A stretch of DNA of 64,000 nt from Odoribacter laneus YIT 12061 (GTDB lineage: Bacteria > Bacteroidota > Bacteroidia > Bacteroidales > Marinifilaceae), in contig NZ_JH594596.1 of NCBI RefSeq assembly GCF_000243215.1, positions 183,269-247,268 on the forward strand, written 5' to 3'. Numbering within the stretch: position 1 is the stretch's first letter; every line of letters starts with the position of its first letter. The position numbers were made by a program, and so were the translations under genes. Of this stretch, positions 47,569 through 56,109 are shown piece after piece. The notes below the pieces were generated by a model. It was given only the letters and a program-made list of their open reading frames with translations. It had not been told where the DNA came from and ran no database searches.

Positions 47569-48801
47569 GTGGTTCTGAATTACATTTGGATATTCTTTTT
47601 TATAGCTGCTTTTGTTGTGGCTCTATTTAAATTGGTCTTCGATGGGGATACTCAGGTTTTCGGGGCCTTGATGAAAGCTACTTTTGATATGTCCAGGACC
47701 GGTTTTGAAATTTCCCTTGGTTTGACGGGGGTATTGACATTTTGGATGGGAATAATGAAAATCGGAGAAAGAGGAGGGGCCGTTAGGGTGATGTCCCGTT
47801 TAATCCATCCTTTTTTTCGCCGGCTTTTTCCGGAATTGCCTCCGGATAGTCCGGCTTACGGTTCCATAATGATGAATATTGCCGCCAATATGTTGGGGCT
47901 GGACAATGCAGCCACACCGATGGGATTAAAGGCGATGCAGCAAATGCAGGAAGGGAATCCCCGAAAAGAGAGGGCTACAAATGCTCAGATTATGTTCCTG
48001 GTGCTCAATACTTCCGGATTGACGATCATACCGGTATCGGTTATGGTTTACCGGGCGCAGTTAGGAGCAGCCAATCCTGCTGATATTTTTATTCCGATTT
48101 TATTAGCAACTTATTTTTCTACTCTTGCCGGTTTAATTGCTGTGTCTGTCTGGCAGCGGATTAATTTATTTAATAAAGTCATTTTAGCCTACCTGTTGGG
48201 GGGGACGGTTTTAATTGCCGGGATCATTTGGTATTTTTCTACTTTGGATAAGGAAATGATTACTGTCGTTTCCAATGTTGCCAGTAATACGATTCTTTTT
48301 TCTGTCATTATTGCCTTTATTATAATGGCTGTCATCCGCCGGATTAATGTGTACGACGCATTTATTGACGGAGCAAAAGAGGGGTTTTCCATAGCGATTA
48401 AAATTATCCCTTATCTGGTTGCCATTCTGGTTGCTATTGGGGTGTTCCGGGCCTCCGGGGGAATGGACATATTGATGGAGGGTATCGAACGGATGGTAGA
48501 GGGAATGGGTTTTAACGCTGATTTTGTCGCAGCACTGCCTACGGCTTTGATGAAACCTTTAAGCGGAAGTGGAGCCAGGGGGATGATGATTGATACGATG
48601 ACTACCTATGGAGCGGATTCCTTTGCCGGACGTTTGGCATCTACTTTTCAGGGAGCTACGGACACAACCTTTTATATCGTCGCTGTTTATTTTGGGGCTG
48701 TGGGTATAAAAAATACCCGTTATGCTATACCTTGCGGTTTGATTGCAGATGCTGCCGGTATTGTAGCGGCCATTATTATTGCTTATCTGTTTTTTACTTA
48801 A
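47569..48801 (+). CDS. Nucleoside-recognition (SpmA/SpmB-like) membrane protein
   Basis: A 410-residue inner-membrane protein with about nine helices, started at GTG. It reads as two fused Gate-domain halves. The SpmA-like half has GLTGVLTFWMGIMKIGERGG and MNIAANMLGLDNAATPMGLKAM. The SpmB-like half has GAKEGFSIAIKIIPYLVAIL, FMKPLSGSGARGMM-like LMKPLSGSGARGMM, and STFQGATDTTFYI. Fused forms occur in non-sporulating Bacteroidota. Transport of a nucleoside-like or other solute is suggested by the Gate domain but not proven. The mnmA start lies 3 nt past its stop. Confidence 0.9.
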   Translation: MVLNYIWIFFFIAAFVVALFKLVFDGDTQVFGALMKATFDMSRTGFEISLGLTGVLTFWMGIMKIGERGGAVRVMSRLIHPFFRRLFPELPPDSPAYGSIMMNIAANMLGLDNAATPMGLKAMQQMQEGNPRKERATNAQIMFLVLNTSGLTIIPVSVMVYRAQLGAANPADIFIPILLATYFSTLAGLIAVSVWQRINLFNKVILAYLLGGTVLIAGIIWYFSTLDKEMITVVSNVASNTILFSVIIAFIIMAVIRRINVYDAFIDGAKEGFSIAIKIIPYLVAILVAIGVFRASGGMDILMEGIERMVEGMGFNADFVAALPTALMKPLSGSGARGMMIDTMTTYGADSFAGRLASTFQGATDTTFYIVAVYFGAVGIKNTRYAIPCGLIADAAGIVAAIIIAYLFFT

Positions 48802-48803
48802 AA

Positions 48804-49841
48804 ATGAAACCAGAAATTGCCGTGGGTTTAAGTGGGGGGGTAGATAGCTTCGTCACCGCACTTCTTTTGCAGCAGAGAGGGTTTCGGGTGGTAGGAGTGA
48901 ATTTGAATTTGTGGAGAAAGGAAATTCCTGCCGGACTTTCAGAATTGTGTACTGATTTAAAAATACCGCTACTACAGTATGACGGAGTAGAATTATTCCG
49001 GCAGAAAGTCGTGGATACTTTTATCTCCGAGTATTTATCCGGGCGTACTCCGAATCCTTGTACAGGCTGTAACAATACCGTTAAGTGGGAGTTATTACGG
49101 AAAGTGGCGACAGAAGCAGGGATAGAAAAAATAGCTACCGGTCATTATGTAAGGATAAAGGAGGAGGGGGAAAAGTTTTATCTTTATAAAGGAATAGATC
49201 CCCAGAAAGATCAATCTTATTTTCTATGGGGATTGTCTCAGGAAATACTTTGTTCGGCCTGTACTCCTTTGGGAGATTATACCAAAACAGAAGTAAAGGC
49301 ATTGGCAGCACAGCAAGGGTATACTTTATTGGCCCGAAAAAAGGAAAGTATGGGAATTTGCTTTTTGGAAGGGCAGGATTACCGGGAATTTATTTTACAA
49401 CAAATCCCGCAGTTTGCAGAGAATTCCGGAAATATAGTGGATTTGTCGGGCGCAATTATCGGTAGGCATAAGGGGCTGTTAAATTATACAATCGGTCAGA
49501 AACGGGATATGCCGGTCAGAAACGGCTTTCCTTTGTATGTAGCCCGGATAGATGTGGCTTCCAATAAGATAGTAGCGGCAGAAAAGTCGGAGCTTTTCAG
49601 TCATACCTTATGGTTAGAACATCTTCGTTTCCACCGGGAATCGGATTTATATGCGGATAAAATAGAAATAAAGGTCCGGGGGTTGGGATTAAATCCGCCG
49701 GGCTATATCCGGGTTCAAAAAGAGTCGGAACATTTGTGGAAAATAAATCTTGCTGCTCCGGCTTGGGCTGTTGCTCCCGGACAACCGGCTGCCCTGTATT
49801 GCGGAGAGCGGCTTATCGGTGGGGGGATCATTTCCCGCTGA
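48804..49841 (+). CDS. mnmA: tRNA-specific 2-thiouridylase MnmA
   Basis: 345 residues from the ATG giving MKPEIAVGLSGGVDSF; a longer frame from 48732 would overlap the previous gene and precede the conserved start. The PP-loop SGGVDS is at residues 10-15. The two catalytic cysteines are in CTGCNNTVKW and MGICFLEG. The central GHYVRI and KDQSYFLWGL and the C-terminal beta-barrel (NYTIGQKRDMPV, AVAPGQPAALYCGERLIGGG) complete the family pattern. It thiolates U34 of tRNAs for Lys, Glu and Gln. Confidence 0.95.
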   Translation: MKPEIAVGLSGGVDSFVTALLLQQRGFRVVGVNLNLWRKEIPAGLSELCTDLKIPLLQYDGVELFRQKVVDTFISEYLSGRTPNPCTGCNNTVKWELLRKVATEAGIEKIATGHYVRIKEEGEKFYLYKGIDPQKDQSYFLWGLSQEILCSACTPLGDYTKTEVKALAAQQGYTLLARKKESMGICFLEGQDYREFILQQIPQFAENSGNIVDLSGAIIGRHKGLLNYTIGQKRDMPVRNGFPLYVARIDVASNKIVAAEKSELFSHTLWLEHLRFHRESDLYADKIEIKVRGLGLNPPGYIRVQKESEHLWKINLAAPAWAVAPGQPAALYCGERLIGGGIISR

Positions 49842-49850
49842 AGGGATATG

Positions 49851-51275
49851 CTACAGCCTGATTAATTTCCGGATATCTTCGTCGGAATAGGTATAATTCT
49901 TCCCGTCGGGGTCCGTCACCGTAAGTTGTGTCTCGTTTTTGAAAAACATATGTTCCAATTCTTTTTGTAAAATTTCGCGGGAAGCTGCATGCATGGAATC
50001 TTTTTTTGCAGGCTTAGAATCCTTCACTTTCTGTAGAAAGAGGATGTGAGCGAAAAGGGCTATGCGAATTTCTGTGTCGGAGGCATCTGCCCGTACACTT
50101 TCGTCCTGTAGAATTCTGTATTTATAATTGACAAAATTAGCAATGGCTTGTGTATTGCGGGGGTTTAATTTATATGCTTTCCAGTAATAATCCACGGCCT
50201 GGGTCCGTTTCTGCAGAGAAAATCCGCAAGCCATTCCGCACATAATAGCTAATTGGGAAAGAAAACGCTTATCGGGTTGTAATTGTTCTTCTATTTCCGA
50301 GAATACTTTCAGGGCTTTTATCGGATTGCCTACGCGTGCTAAGGTTTCTCCGTATTTCATCGCTACTTCCAGATCCGTACGATTCCCTTGTTTATCCTGA
50401 TAGAGTGAGTCTGCTTTGGCTAAGGGGTCCAAGGCTTCTAAAAATTTATCTTGCTGATAACGGGACAAGCCTTGGAATTTGTAATTGAGTTTTGTTGGAT
50501 ACCCTTTGTTGATTAAGTCCGTAAAGGTTTTTTCAGAGGCCACATAACGATTGGCTACATACTCCAACATCCCCCGGGTTTGCAGTAAATTCGGGGCCTG
50601 AGGCGTATATACCAAAGCCGTATCGGTCATAGACATTGCATACGTTATAAAATCTCCATATTGTTCTTTATTTGCCAGCATTAGATTGATGGCTTTTACG
50701 GCTATTCCTCCTTCCCGGGGATCGAGTTGGAAAGCGTCGATATAGCAACTGATAGCACTTAAGGCTAATCCGGTTTCCGCATAAGCGTCTCCCAGTCTTT
50801 TTAATAAGACGGTATTGGTTGAATCTGTATGTATGAGTCGTTTATAGATCGGGATAGCTTTCAGAGATTTCCCATTTTGCTGATATAAACGGGCTAATTG
50901 AAAGTTAATGTTCAGATCTAATGAATCCTCCTGGGCTAATTTTTCAAAATTTTTTACCGCCTCATCCAGGCGTCCTGCTAAAGAATAGGCTTTGGCTAAG
51001 GCGATGCGGGCTTCTCTTTGGGTCGTATCCTGAGCCAGCCATTCCCGGTAATACCGACAGGCATCCCAATAACGCATCGCTCCTTCACTGGCTTTTCCAG
51101 CATAAAATAATAAATCCGGTACATTTTCTCCTGCCTTATAGAGAGAATCCGCATACTTTAAAGCTTCCCGGTAATGATTCTTTGCCAGAAGGCGTTCTAA
51201 TTTCTGTTGAATATTTTCTTGTCCGTAAATACTCTGACTTCCAAGTAAAATGAAAATGAATACAATAAATTTCAT
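49851..51275 (-). CDS. Exported tetratricopeptide-repeat protein
   Basis: 474 residues from the ATG giving MKFIVFIFILLGSQSIYGQ, a signal peptide; the frame opens twelve codons earlier but those residues are polar. About nine or ten TPR units fill residues 35-400 (LLFYAGKASEGAMRYWDACRYY, RIALAKAYSLAGRLDEAVKNFE). The C-terminal 60 residues are different: KDSKPAKKDSMHAASREILQ, then QLTVTDPDGKNYTYSDEDIRKLIRL. A periplasmic scaffold role is likely, but the partner is unknown. It converges on mnmA with a 9-nt gap. Confidence 0.85.
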   Translation of the reverse strand: MKFIVFIFILLGSQSIYGQENIQQKLERLLAKNHYREALKYADSLYKAGENVPDLLFYAGKASEGAMRYWDACRYYREWLAQDTTQREARIALAKAYSLAGRLDEAVKNFEKLAQEDSLDLNINFQLARLYQQNGKSLKAIPIYKRLIHTDSTNTVLLKRLGDAYAETGLALSAISCYIDAFQLDPREGGIAVKAINLMLANKEQYGDFITYAMSMTDTALVYTPQAPNLLQTRGMLEYVANRYVASEKTFTDLINKGYPTKLNYKFQGLSRYQQDKFLEALDPLAKADSLYQDKQGNRTDLEVAMKYGETLARVGNPIKALKVFSEIEEQLQPDKRFLSQLAIMCGMACGFSLQKRTQAVDYYWKAYKLNPRNTQAIANFVNYKYRILQDESVRADASDTEIRIALFAHILFLQKVKDSKPAKKDSMHAASREILQKELEHMFFKNETQLTVTDPDGKNYTYSDEDIRKLIRL

Positions 51276-51542
51276 ACGTTGTCCTGATGTATAATTATTT
51301 CGGTTTGGCATTCAAATTAAAACATATTTAGGTAAAAGAACAAATTTATCAACTATTTTTTTAGTTAAAAGATAGTGTCAGGATGAATAGGTTGTTTTTA
51401 GGATTTGTATTCGTTTGATGTTCTGTTGATAAGCAAACCCAGAATTCTGATGGAAGGCTGATTCAGAAGCAGGGGGTCTATTGGTCGGCCGAAGGTTTTT
51501 CGGCAGTAAGGGGAAGCATTTCTACAGAATCGACCGGTTTAC
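51276..51542. other. Spacer with TPR-gene promoter candidate
   Basis: Contains CAAATTTA at 51341-51348 (minus-strand TAAATTTG), the likely -7 for the TPR gene. A weak hairpin GGTCGGCCGAAGG/TTTTTCGGCAGT lies near 51483-51510. Otherwise unrecognised. Confidence 0.4.
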
Positions 51543-51798
51543 TTATCCTTTATTATTCCCATTGATTTTCTGAGAATAATACAGGGGAATAGCAAGAATG
51601 ACAAAGAGGCCGATACTATCGGATAAATGGGCATAAGTTTCCTTGTGAATCAGAATGTAGATATAAATAAAGAGAGTTGTCAATAGTGAGCCGATAAGGA
51701 GAGCTATTTGCTGAGGTTGTATTGAATAATAAACTATACAATATTAGAATACAGAGCGTAAAGAGGGCAAATAGCCCTAAAATACGGCTTGAAATCAT
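51543..51798 (-). pseudogene. Frameshifted small membrane protein
   Basis: From the ATG at 51798, MISSRILGLFALFTLCILIL begins a membrane protein that soon runs into hydrophilic sequence and stops at 51616. A second frame offset by one base continues with hydrophobic sequence (QIALLIGSLLTTLFIYIYIL, then SIGLFVILAIPLYYSQKING) and stops at 51543. Joining the frames gives a coherent ~85-residue two- or three-helix protein. It sits downstream of a decayed regulator, the usual partner arrangement in Bacteroidota. Confidence 0.65.
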
Positions 51799-51883
51799 CG
51801 TTGGCGAGTTTATGTACTTACATATACATTCTGGGGACTATCGGGTTTGAGATCATTTTTGCTGTTTATTTATGAAGGTGTTT

Positions 51884-52190
51884 TTAGAAAGTACTTTGAG
51901 GGAGAAAGTAAAATGATAAAAAATTATTTGTATTTTTTGATTTTTCAAAAACTCCTCTCAAGTATTGATGTGTTTCGCGGAAGGCTTCTTTGCCTGGCGG
52001 TGTTGCTGAAAAGGTGGTATTGGATCGGCGTCCTATAAATTGTTTGGAACAATAGATGTATCCTAATTTTTCCAGATTCTGGGTATGACTGGCTAGGTGC
52101 CCCTCAGTGAGCCGAATAAATTTTTCAGGAATATTCCGCTGAAAGAAATTAAAAAATGGTATAATGAATAGAAAAGGCTCTCTATAAATA
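51884..52190 (-). pseudogene. Truncated winged-helix regulator (HTH_34-like)
   Basis: The minus-strand frame ending at the TAA at 51884-51886 reads GHLASHTQNLEKLGYIYC, then KQFIGRRSNTTFSATPPGKE and AFRETHQYLRGVFEKS. This aligns well with the wing and C-terminus of small Bacteroidota regulators of the type GNLASHLRALE...KQFIGRKPNTSYAAT. Upstream the frame stays open (NFFQRNIPEKFIRLTE) but the expected first helices and start Met are unrecognisable, so the N-terminus appears eroded. It precedes the frameshifted membrane protein gene, so the whole pair seems dead. Confidence 0.7.
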
Positions 52191-52315
52191 GTGAAATTTA
52201 TTTGATAAATACCGAATTTGTTATTTTTTCACCTAATTTAGCTTATTGAAGTTAAATTTTTTACAAAAAAATTCATTATACATATCTTTTTGTATTTTTC
52301 ACCATTCATAATCAG

Positions 52316-52888
52316 TTGGAAGTGGAAACAAGGGATTTGACGGAAATTTTACCACAATTAGCCTTAGGAGAAGAGAAGGCCTTTCAGATTGTATATGAAA
52401 AGTACAATCCGATGTTGCGTTTTTTTTGTCTGCGTTATTGCACCGATAAAGAAAACGCAAACGATGTGGTTCAGGAAATTTTCGTTAAACTCTGGGAAGT
52501 TCACCTTACTTTTAAGGATGAAACTGCTTTGCGTGCTTATTTGTTTAAGACGGCTAAAAATATTTGTTTAAATCTGTTACGTCACGAAAAAGTAAAAGAC
52601 CGTTATATGCAACTTATCAGTCGGGAGGAACCTTCTGATTCGTTTTTAGAGGATATGATGGAAGCTGAAATATTTGGTATTTTCAATCAAATAGTAGAAG
52701 AGATACCGCCGGCCTGTAAGGAAGTTTATCTTTGTAGCCTGGAGGGAAAAAAGCATTCGGAAATTGCGGAACAATTCCAGATATCGGTCAATTCTGTAAA
52801 AAAGTACAAGAATCGGGCGCATCATTTTTTACGAAATAAAATAAAGTTAATTTTTTCGGATAAAAAATCTTCCGAAGATGTATACTAA
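52316..52888 (+). CDS. ECF-type RNA polymerase sigma factor (FecI-like)
   Basis: A 190-residue sigma-70 family factor. Region 2 is FQIVYEKYNPMLRFFCLRYC through ENANDVVQEIFVKLWEVH. Region 4 is IPPACKEVYLCSLEGKKHSEIAEQFQISVNSVKKY. The gene has no ATG: TTG at 52316 (MEVETRDL) or GTG at 52322 must be used, which suggests weak basal translation. The anti-sigma gene follows 41 nt downstream. In Bacteroidota such pairs are activated by an STN-containing SusC receptor, and one is encoded 3 kb downstream. Confidence 0.93.
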   Translation: MEVETRDLTEILPQLALGEEKAFQIVYEKYNPMLRFFCLRYCTDKENANDVVQEIFVKLWEVHLTFKDETALRAYLFKTAKNICLNLLRHEKVKDRYMQLISREEPSDSFLEDMMEAEIFGIFNQIVEEIPPACKEVYLCSLEGKKHSEIAEQFQISVNSVKKYKNRAHHFLRNKIKLIFSDKKSSEDVY

Positions 52889-52929
52889 AGCTTGGTTTAG
52901 GTGTTATATAGGAATAAAAGTGTAAACGG

Positions 52930-54099
52930 ATGGAAGAAAGGAATTCCGATAATATAAAAAAATTACTGCTCCAATATATTACTGGAACAATTGAAGAAGA
53001 GGATTTGGAGATTCTGACTCGCTGGAGGCAAGAGTCTACCCGTCATGAAGAACTTTTTCAACGGCTGATTGCGAAAGATTTTTTACAGAAAAGTCGGGAA
53101 AGATGTGTGTTATCTCCTCAGGAGGCTGAAAAAGAATGGAAGCAAATTCGTCAACGTACCTTCCGCAAAAGAAGGATTCGTTGGCAACGTTTTTTCCGTT
53201 ATGCGGCCCTGTTTGTTTTGCCTTTATGTCTCTGTTTAGTATGGCTGAAACAGAAACAGGATCATTTACCTCTGGATCCTTTCGTACAGGATATAGAAGT
53301 GATAAAGACGACAGCTCCCATTCTGACTCTTTCAGATGGGCGGCATATCCCTTTGGAAACCGGGGCTGCAGAAGAGATTCGGTCTGCTCATTCCTCTATT
53401 TTGCGTACAGGCGATACCTTGCGTTATACTTTGGCAGAATCGCCGGATACGATTATTCGTTATAACACTTTGACAATTCCCAAGGGAAATGATTATCATC
53501 TGATGCTTAGCGACGGCAGCGTCGTCTATCTGAATACCTCTTCCCGTTTACGGTATCCGGTTCGGTTTAGTGGAAAGACCCGGGAGGTGGAACTCCTGGG
53601 AGAAGGGTATTTTGATGTCAAACACGATCCGGACCATCCGTTCATTGTAAAGACAAAGGATGTTGCCGTAAAGGTATTAGGGACCTCTTTTAACGTACGG
53701 GCTTATCAGGAGGAGGAAGCGATATATACGACATTAGTGGAAGGGAGGGTAGAAGTGAGAAATCAACAGTCCGAGGTAATCCTCTCTCCTTCTCAACAGG
53801 CCGTATGCACTCCGGAAGGCCGGAATATTGATGTACAAACGGTAAATACCGATTATTATGTCGGTTGGATATCCGGACGTTTTATTTTCAATAATACTCG
53901 GCTGGATGATATTCTGACGCGTTTGCAGCAATGGTATAATTTCGAGGTCTTCTATGAAAAAGAAGAGCTAAAGGATCTGCCTTTTTCGTTAAATATAGAC
54001 AAACACAAAGATTTCTCTCATATATTGAATGCTTTGGAAAGGACGGAACGGGTCCGTTTTTCGATAAAAGATAAAACCGTAGTGGTTAAAAACGATTGA
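52930..54099 (+). CDS. FecR-type anti-sigma factor
   Basis: 389 residues. An N-terminal anti-sigma helical domain (about 1-75) is followed by one membrane helix (about 92-112: RYAALFVLPLCLCLVWL). The periplasmic FecR domain (about 175-275) contains LTIPKGNDYHLMLSDGSVVYLNTSSRL and GEGYFDVKHDPDHPFIVKT. The C-terminal DUF4974 domain (about 315-385) has GRFIFNNTRLDDILTRLQQWY. It should relay the occupied state of the SusC receptor to the FecI-like factor. Confidence 0.95.
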   Translation: MEERNSDNIKKLLLQYITGTIEEEDLEILTRWRQESTRHEELFQRLIAKDFLQKSRERCVLSPQEAEKEWKQIRQRTFRKRRIRWQRFFRYAALFVLPLCLCLVWLKQKQDHLPLDPFVQDIEVIKTTAPILTLSDGRHIPLETGAAEEIRSAHSSILRTGDTLRYTLAESPDTIIRYNTLTIPKGNDYHLMLSDGSVVYLNTSSRLRYPVRFSGKTREVELLGEGYFDVKHDPDHPFIVKTKDVAVKVLGTSFNVRAYQEEEAIYTTLVEGRVEVRNQQSEVILSPSQQAVCTPEGRNIDVQTVNTDYYVGWISGRFIFNNTRLDDILTRLQQWYNFEVFYEKEELKDLPFSLNIDKHKDFSHILNALERTERVRFSIKDKTVVVKND

Positions 54100-54145
54100 A
54101 AATCGTATTTCTCTTTATGACTTTAAATTTATAACACCTAAAATC

Positions 54146-55630
54146 ATGTTCAAGAATAGCTTATTTTCTGTCCTTTTGTTTTGTGCGTATACTATGAGTT
54201 TTGCACAAGAGAAACCGGCTTATACTCCAGAAATGCAAGTGTTTCATTCAATTTCCAGTAACGAAATTTATGCGTTTGTGGAAGAATTGTGTAAACCTGA
54301 ATATCAGGGCAGGCAAGCAGGCTCTCCCGAGTATATGGCATGTGCCCATTGGGTTGCCAACCGTTTTGCTGAATGGGGATTGAAACCAGGAGGGGATCAA
54401 GGTAGTTACTTTCAACATTTTCCGATACATTATACGGAAATGACGGGTCTTGGCAAACTCGAGATCATTACTTTGGAAGGCCGGAAAAGTTATCAGGTGG
54501 CGAAAGATTATTTTCCGGGAACAAATTCTTTAAACGGTAGAGTGAAAGCTCCGGTCCTGTATGTCGGATTCGGTTTGACGGCCCCGGAACTCGGGTATGA
54601 TGATTATAAAGGGATAGATGTCCGAGGCAAAATTGTTTTGGTCGAGGGCGGAGTGCCTTGTTCCGACCGGAATCACAAAGATTATCGAACCTGGAATGAG
54701 CAGTATATCAGTACAACAGGCCGGATCACTAATGCTATAGAACATGGGGCTATCGGAGTATTGTTGGTCGGAAAAACTTCTAACCCCAATATCAAACACC
54801 AGGGGATTATCTTTTGTCATATATCGGAAGAGGTCGCCGACGATATTTTAAGATCCTCCGGACAAAATCAAAAGACGTTGAAAGCAGCAATCTGCAAATC
54901 TTTAAAACCGGCCAGCTTCGATACCGGATGTGAAGTTGAAATGCAGACAGAAACCAATTATAATCCCCATAGTCAAACTTGTAATGTCATTGGAGTATGG
55001 GAAGGTACGGATCCGGAATTACGAAATAAGCCTTTGATCCTGGGGGCGCATCTCGACCACCTCGGCAATCACGGAGGAATATTCCGGGGAGCTTGGGATA
55101 ATGCCTCCGGTTCTGCCATTGTGCTGGAAACAGCAAAAGCTTTTGGAAGGTCCGGCATATCTCCGAAACGTACGATTGTATTTATCCTTTTCGGAGCGGA
55201 GGAATGCGGTATCTTGGGATCTGCCTATTATGTCGCTCACCCTTTGTATCCGCTTGCGCAAACGTTGTGTATGATTAATCTGGATATGGTCGGAGGCGGT
55301 GACGGTTTTTCCATGGGAGGAATCAAATCTTTTCCGCAATTGGAAAAACATTTTGCCGATGCCAATGAAAAATATATTCATCGTTACCTGAAAACTTCTG
55401 AATACCGGAAAATGAGTCCGACAGCTGTTGCCCGGACCGATGGGGCGATATTTAACCGGGCGGATGTTCCGACTTTCCATACCGGAACTACGGGAAAATA
55501 CAAAAATCCGATGTATTATCACGATTTACGGGATGTCCCGGAATTACTGGATCCCGAAATAATGGAAGACGTCGCCAAGTTTCTTTTTTTAGGTATAAGG
55601 GATATTACAAACGACACGGAGATTCAATAA
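54146..55630 (+). CDS. M28 family zinc aminopeptidase with PA domain, secreted
   Basis: 494 residues with a signal peptide ending MSFAQ. A PA-like insertion at about 125-245 (VKAPVLYVGFGLTAPELGYD, VRGKIVLVEGG) is followed by the M28 catalytic domain. Zinc ligands and catalytic residues can be placed: His302 and Asp305 region in HLDHLGNHGG, Asp318 in AWDNASGSA, Glu352-Glu353 in FGAEECGILGS, Asp380 in NLDMVGGG, and a late His in YYHDLRD. It probably trims peptides in the periplasm. It lies between the FecR gene and susC, with a terminator after it. Confidence 0.93.
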   Translation: MFKNSLFSVLLFCAYTMSFAQEKPAYTPEMQVFHSISSNEIYAFVEELCKPEYQGRQAGSPEYMACAHWVANRFAEWGLKPGGDQGSYFQHFPIHYTEMTGLGKLEIITLEGRKSYQVAKDYFPGTNSLNGRVKAPVLYVGFGLTAPELGYDDYKGIDVRGKIVLVEGGVPCSDRNHKDYRTWNEQYISTTGRITNAIEHGAIGVLLVGKTSNPNIKHQGIIFCHISEEVADDILRSSGQNQKTLKAAICKSLKPASFDTGCEVEMQTETNYNPHSQTCNVIGVWEGTDPELRNKPLILGAHLDHLGNHGGIFRGAWDNASGSAIVLETAKAFGRSGISPKRTIVFILFGAEECGILGSAYYVAHPLYPLAQTLCMINLDMVGGGDGFSMGGIKSFPQLEKHFADANEKYIHRYLKTSEYRKMSPTAVARTDGAIFNRADVPTFHTGTTGKYKNPMYYHDLRDVPELLDPEIMEDVAKFLFLGIRDITNDTEIQ

Positions 55631-55797
55631 ATTGAAAAGAAGCTGTCCCCGAGAATTTTTGAGAGATTAGCAATTTTTAGCCGGTTCAGTAAAGCTTTCA
55701 GACCTTTGATTGTCAAACTTGCCGATCTAGAGGAAGCAAAGGCTTTGGTTTCGCTAATCAGTATCACTCAGATCCGTTTCAAAAAAGAGCATGCATT

Positions 55798-55838
55798 GTC
55801 CGGAAAAGGAAAACCCAGCCTTTTCCGGACGTTTTTTT
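55798..55838 (+). terminator. Terminator after the M28 gene
   Basis: A 12-bp perfect stem GTCCGGAAAAGG/CCTTTTCCGGAC, with loop AAAACCCAG, followed by GTTTTTTT. It separates fecI-fecR-M28 from the susCD-C1 transcript. Confidence 0.9.
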
Positions 55839-56109
55839 AGGGTTTCAGTCTTTTCCGCTTTTCTTTGCTAAAAAACAGTTTTATTCTTTTATCGCATAAA
55901 GTGAGATTATTTAATTTAAGAATAGGAATAAATGGCTTTCTATGCTTTTAAATAAAAAAGTAGTTAAAGAAAGATAATTTTTGATGTATACTTTTTCCTT
56001 TCTCAAGTGTTTTATTCATAAACCGATCAGTTTTTAATTTAACCAAAACCGGCTCTATTTTGTCGTATCTGGCCACGCGACAGAAGGTAGCACAACAAAC
56101 TTAAATGTT
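55839..56109 (+). other. Leader region of the second susC gene
   Basis: About 270 nt (480 nt counting from the M28 stop). It should hold the ECF-dependent promoter of susC, but no Bacteroides primary-sigma match is seen. A small palindrome, TGTCG-N12-CGACA (56061-56082), lies 28 nt before the ATG and may be a leader hairpin. Confidence 0.4.

Noticed and set aside
48732..48803. Upstream extension of the mnmA frame
   Set aside because: It overlaps the preceding gene and precedes the conserved MnmA start.
51847..52038. 63-codon plus-strand frame
   Set aside because: It is antisense to the decayed winged-helix regulator, whose frame carries the recognisable protein.
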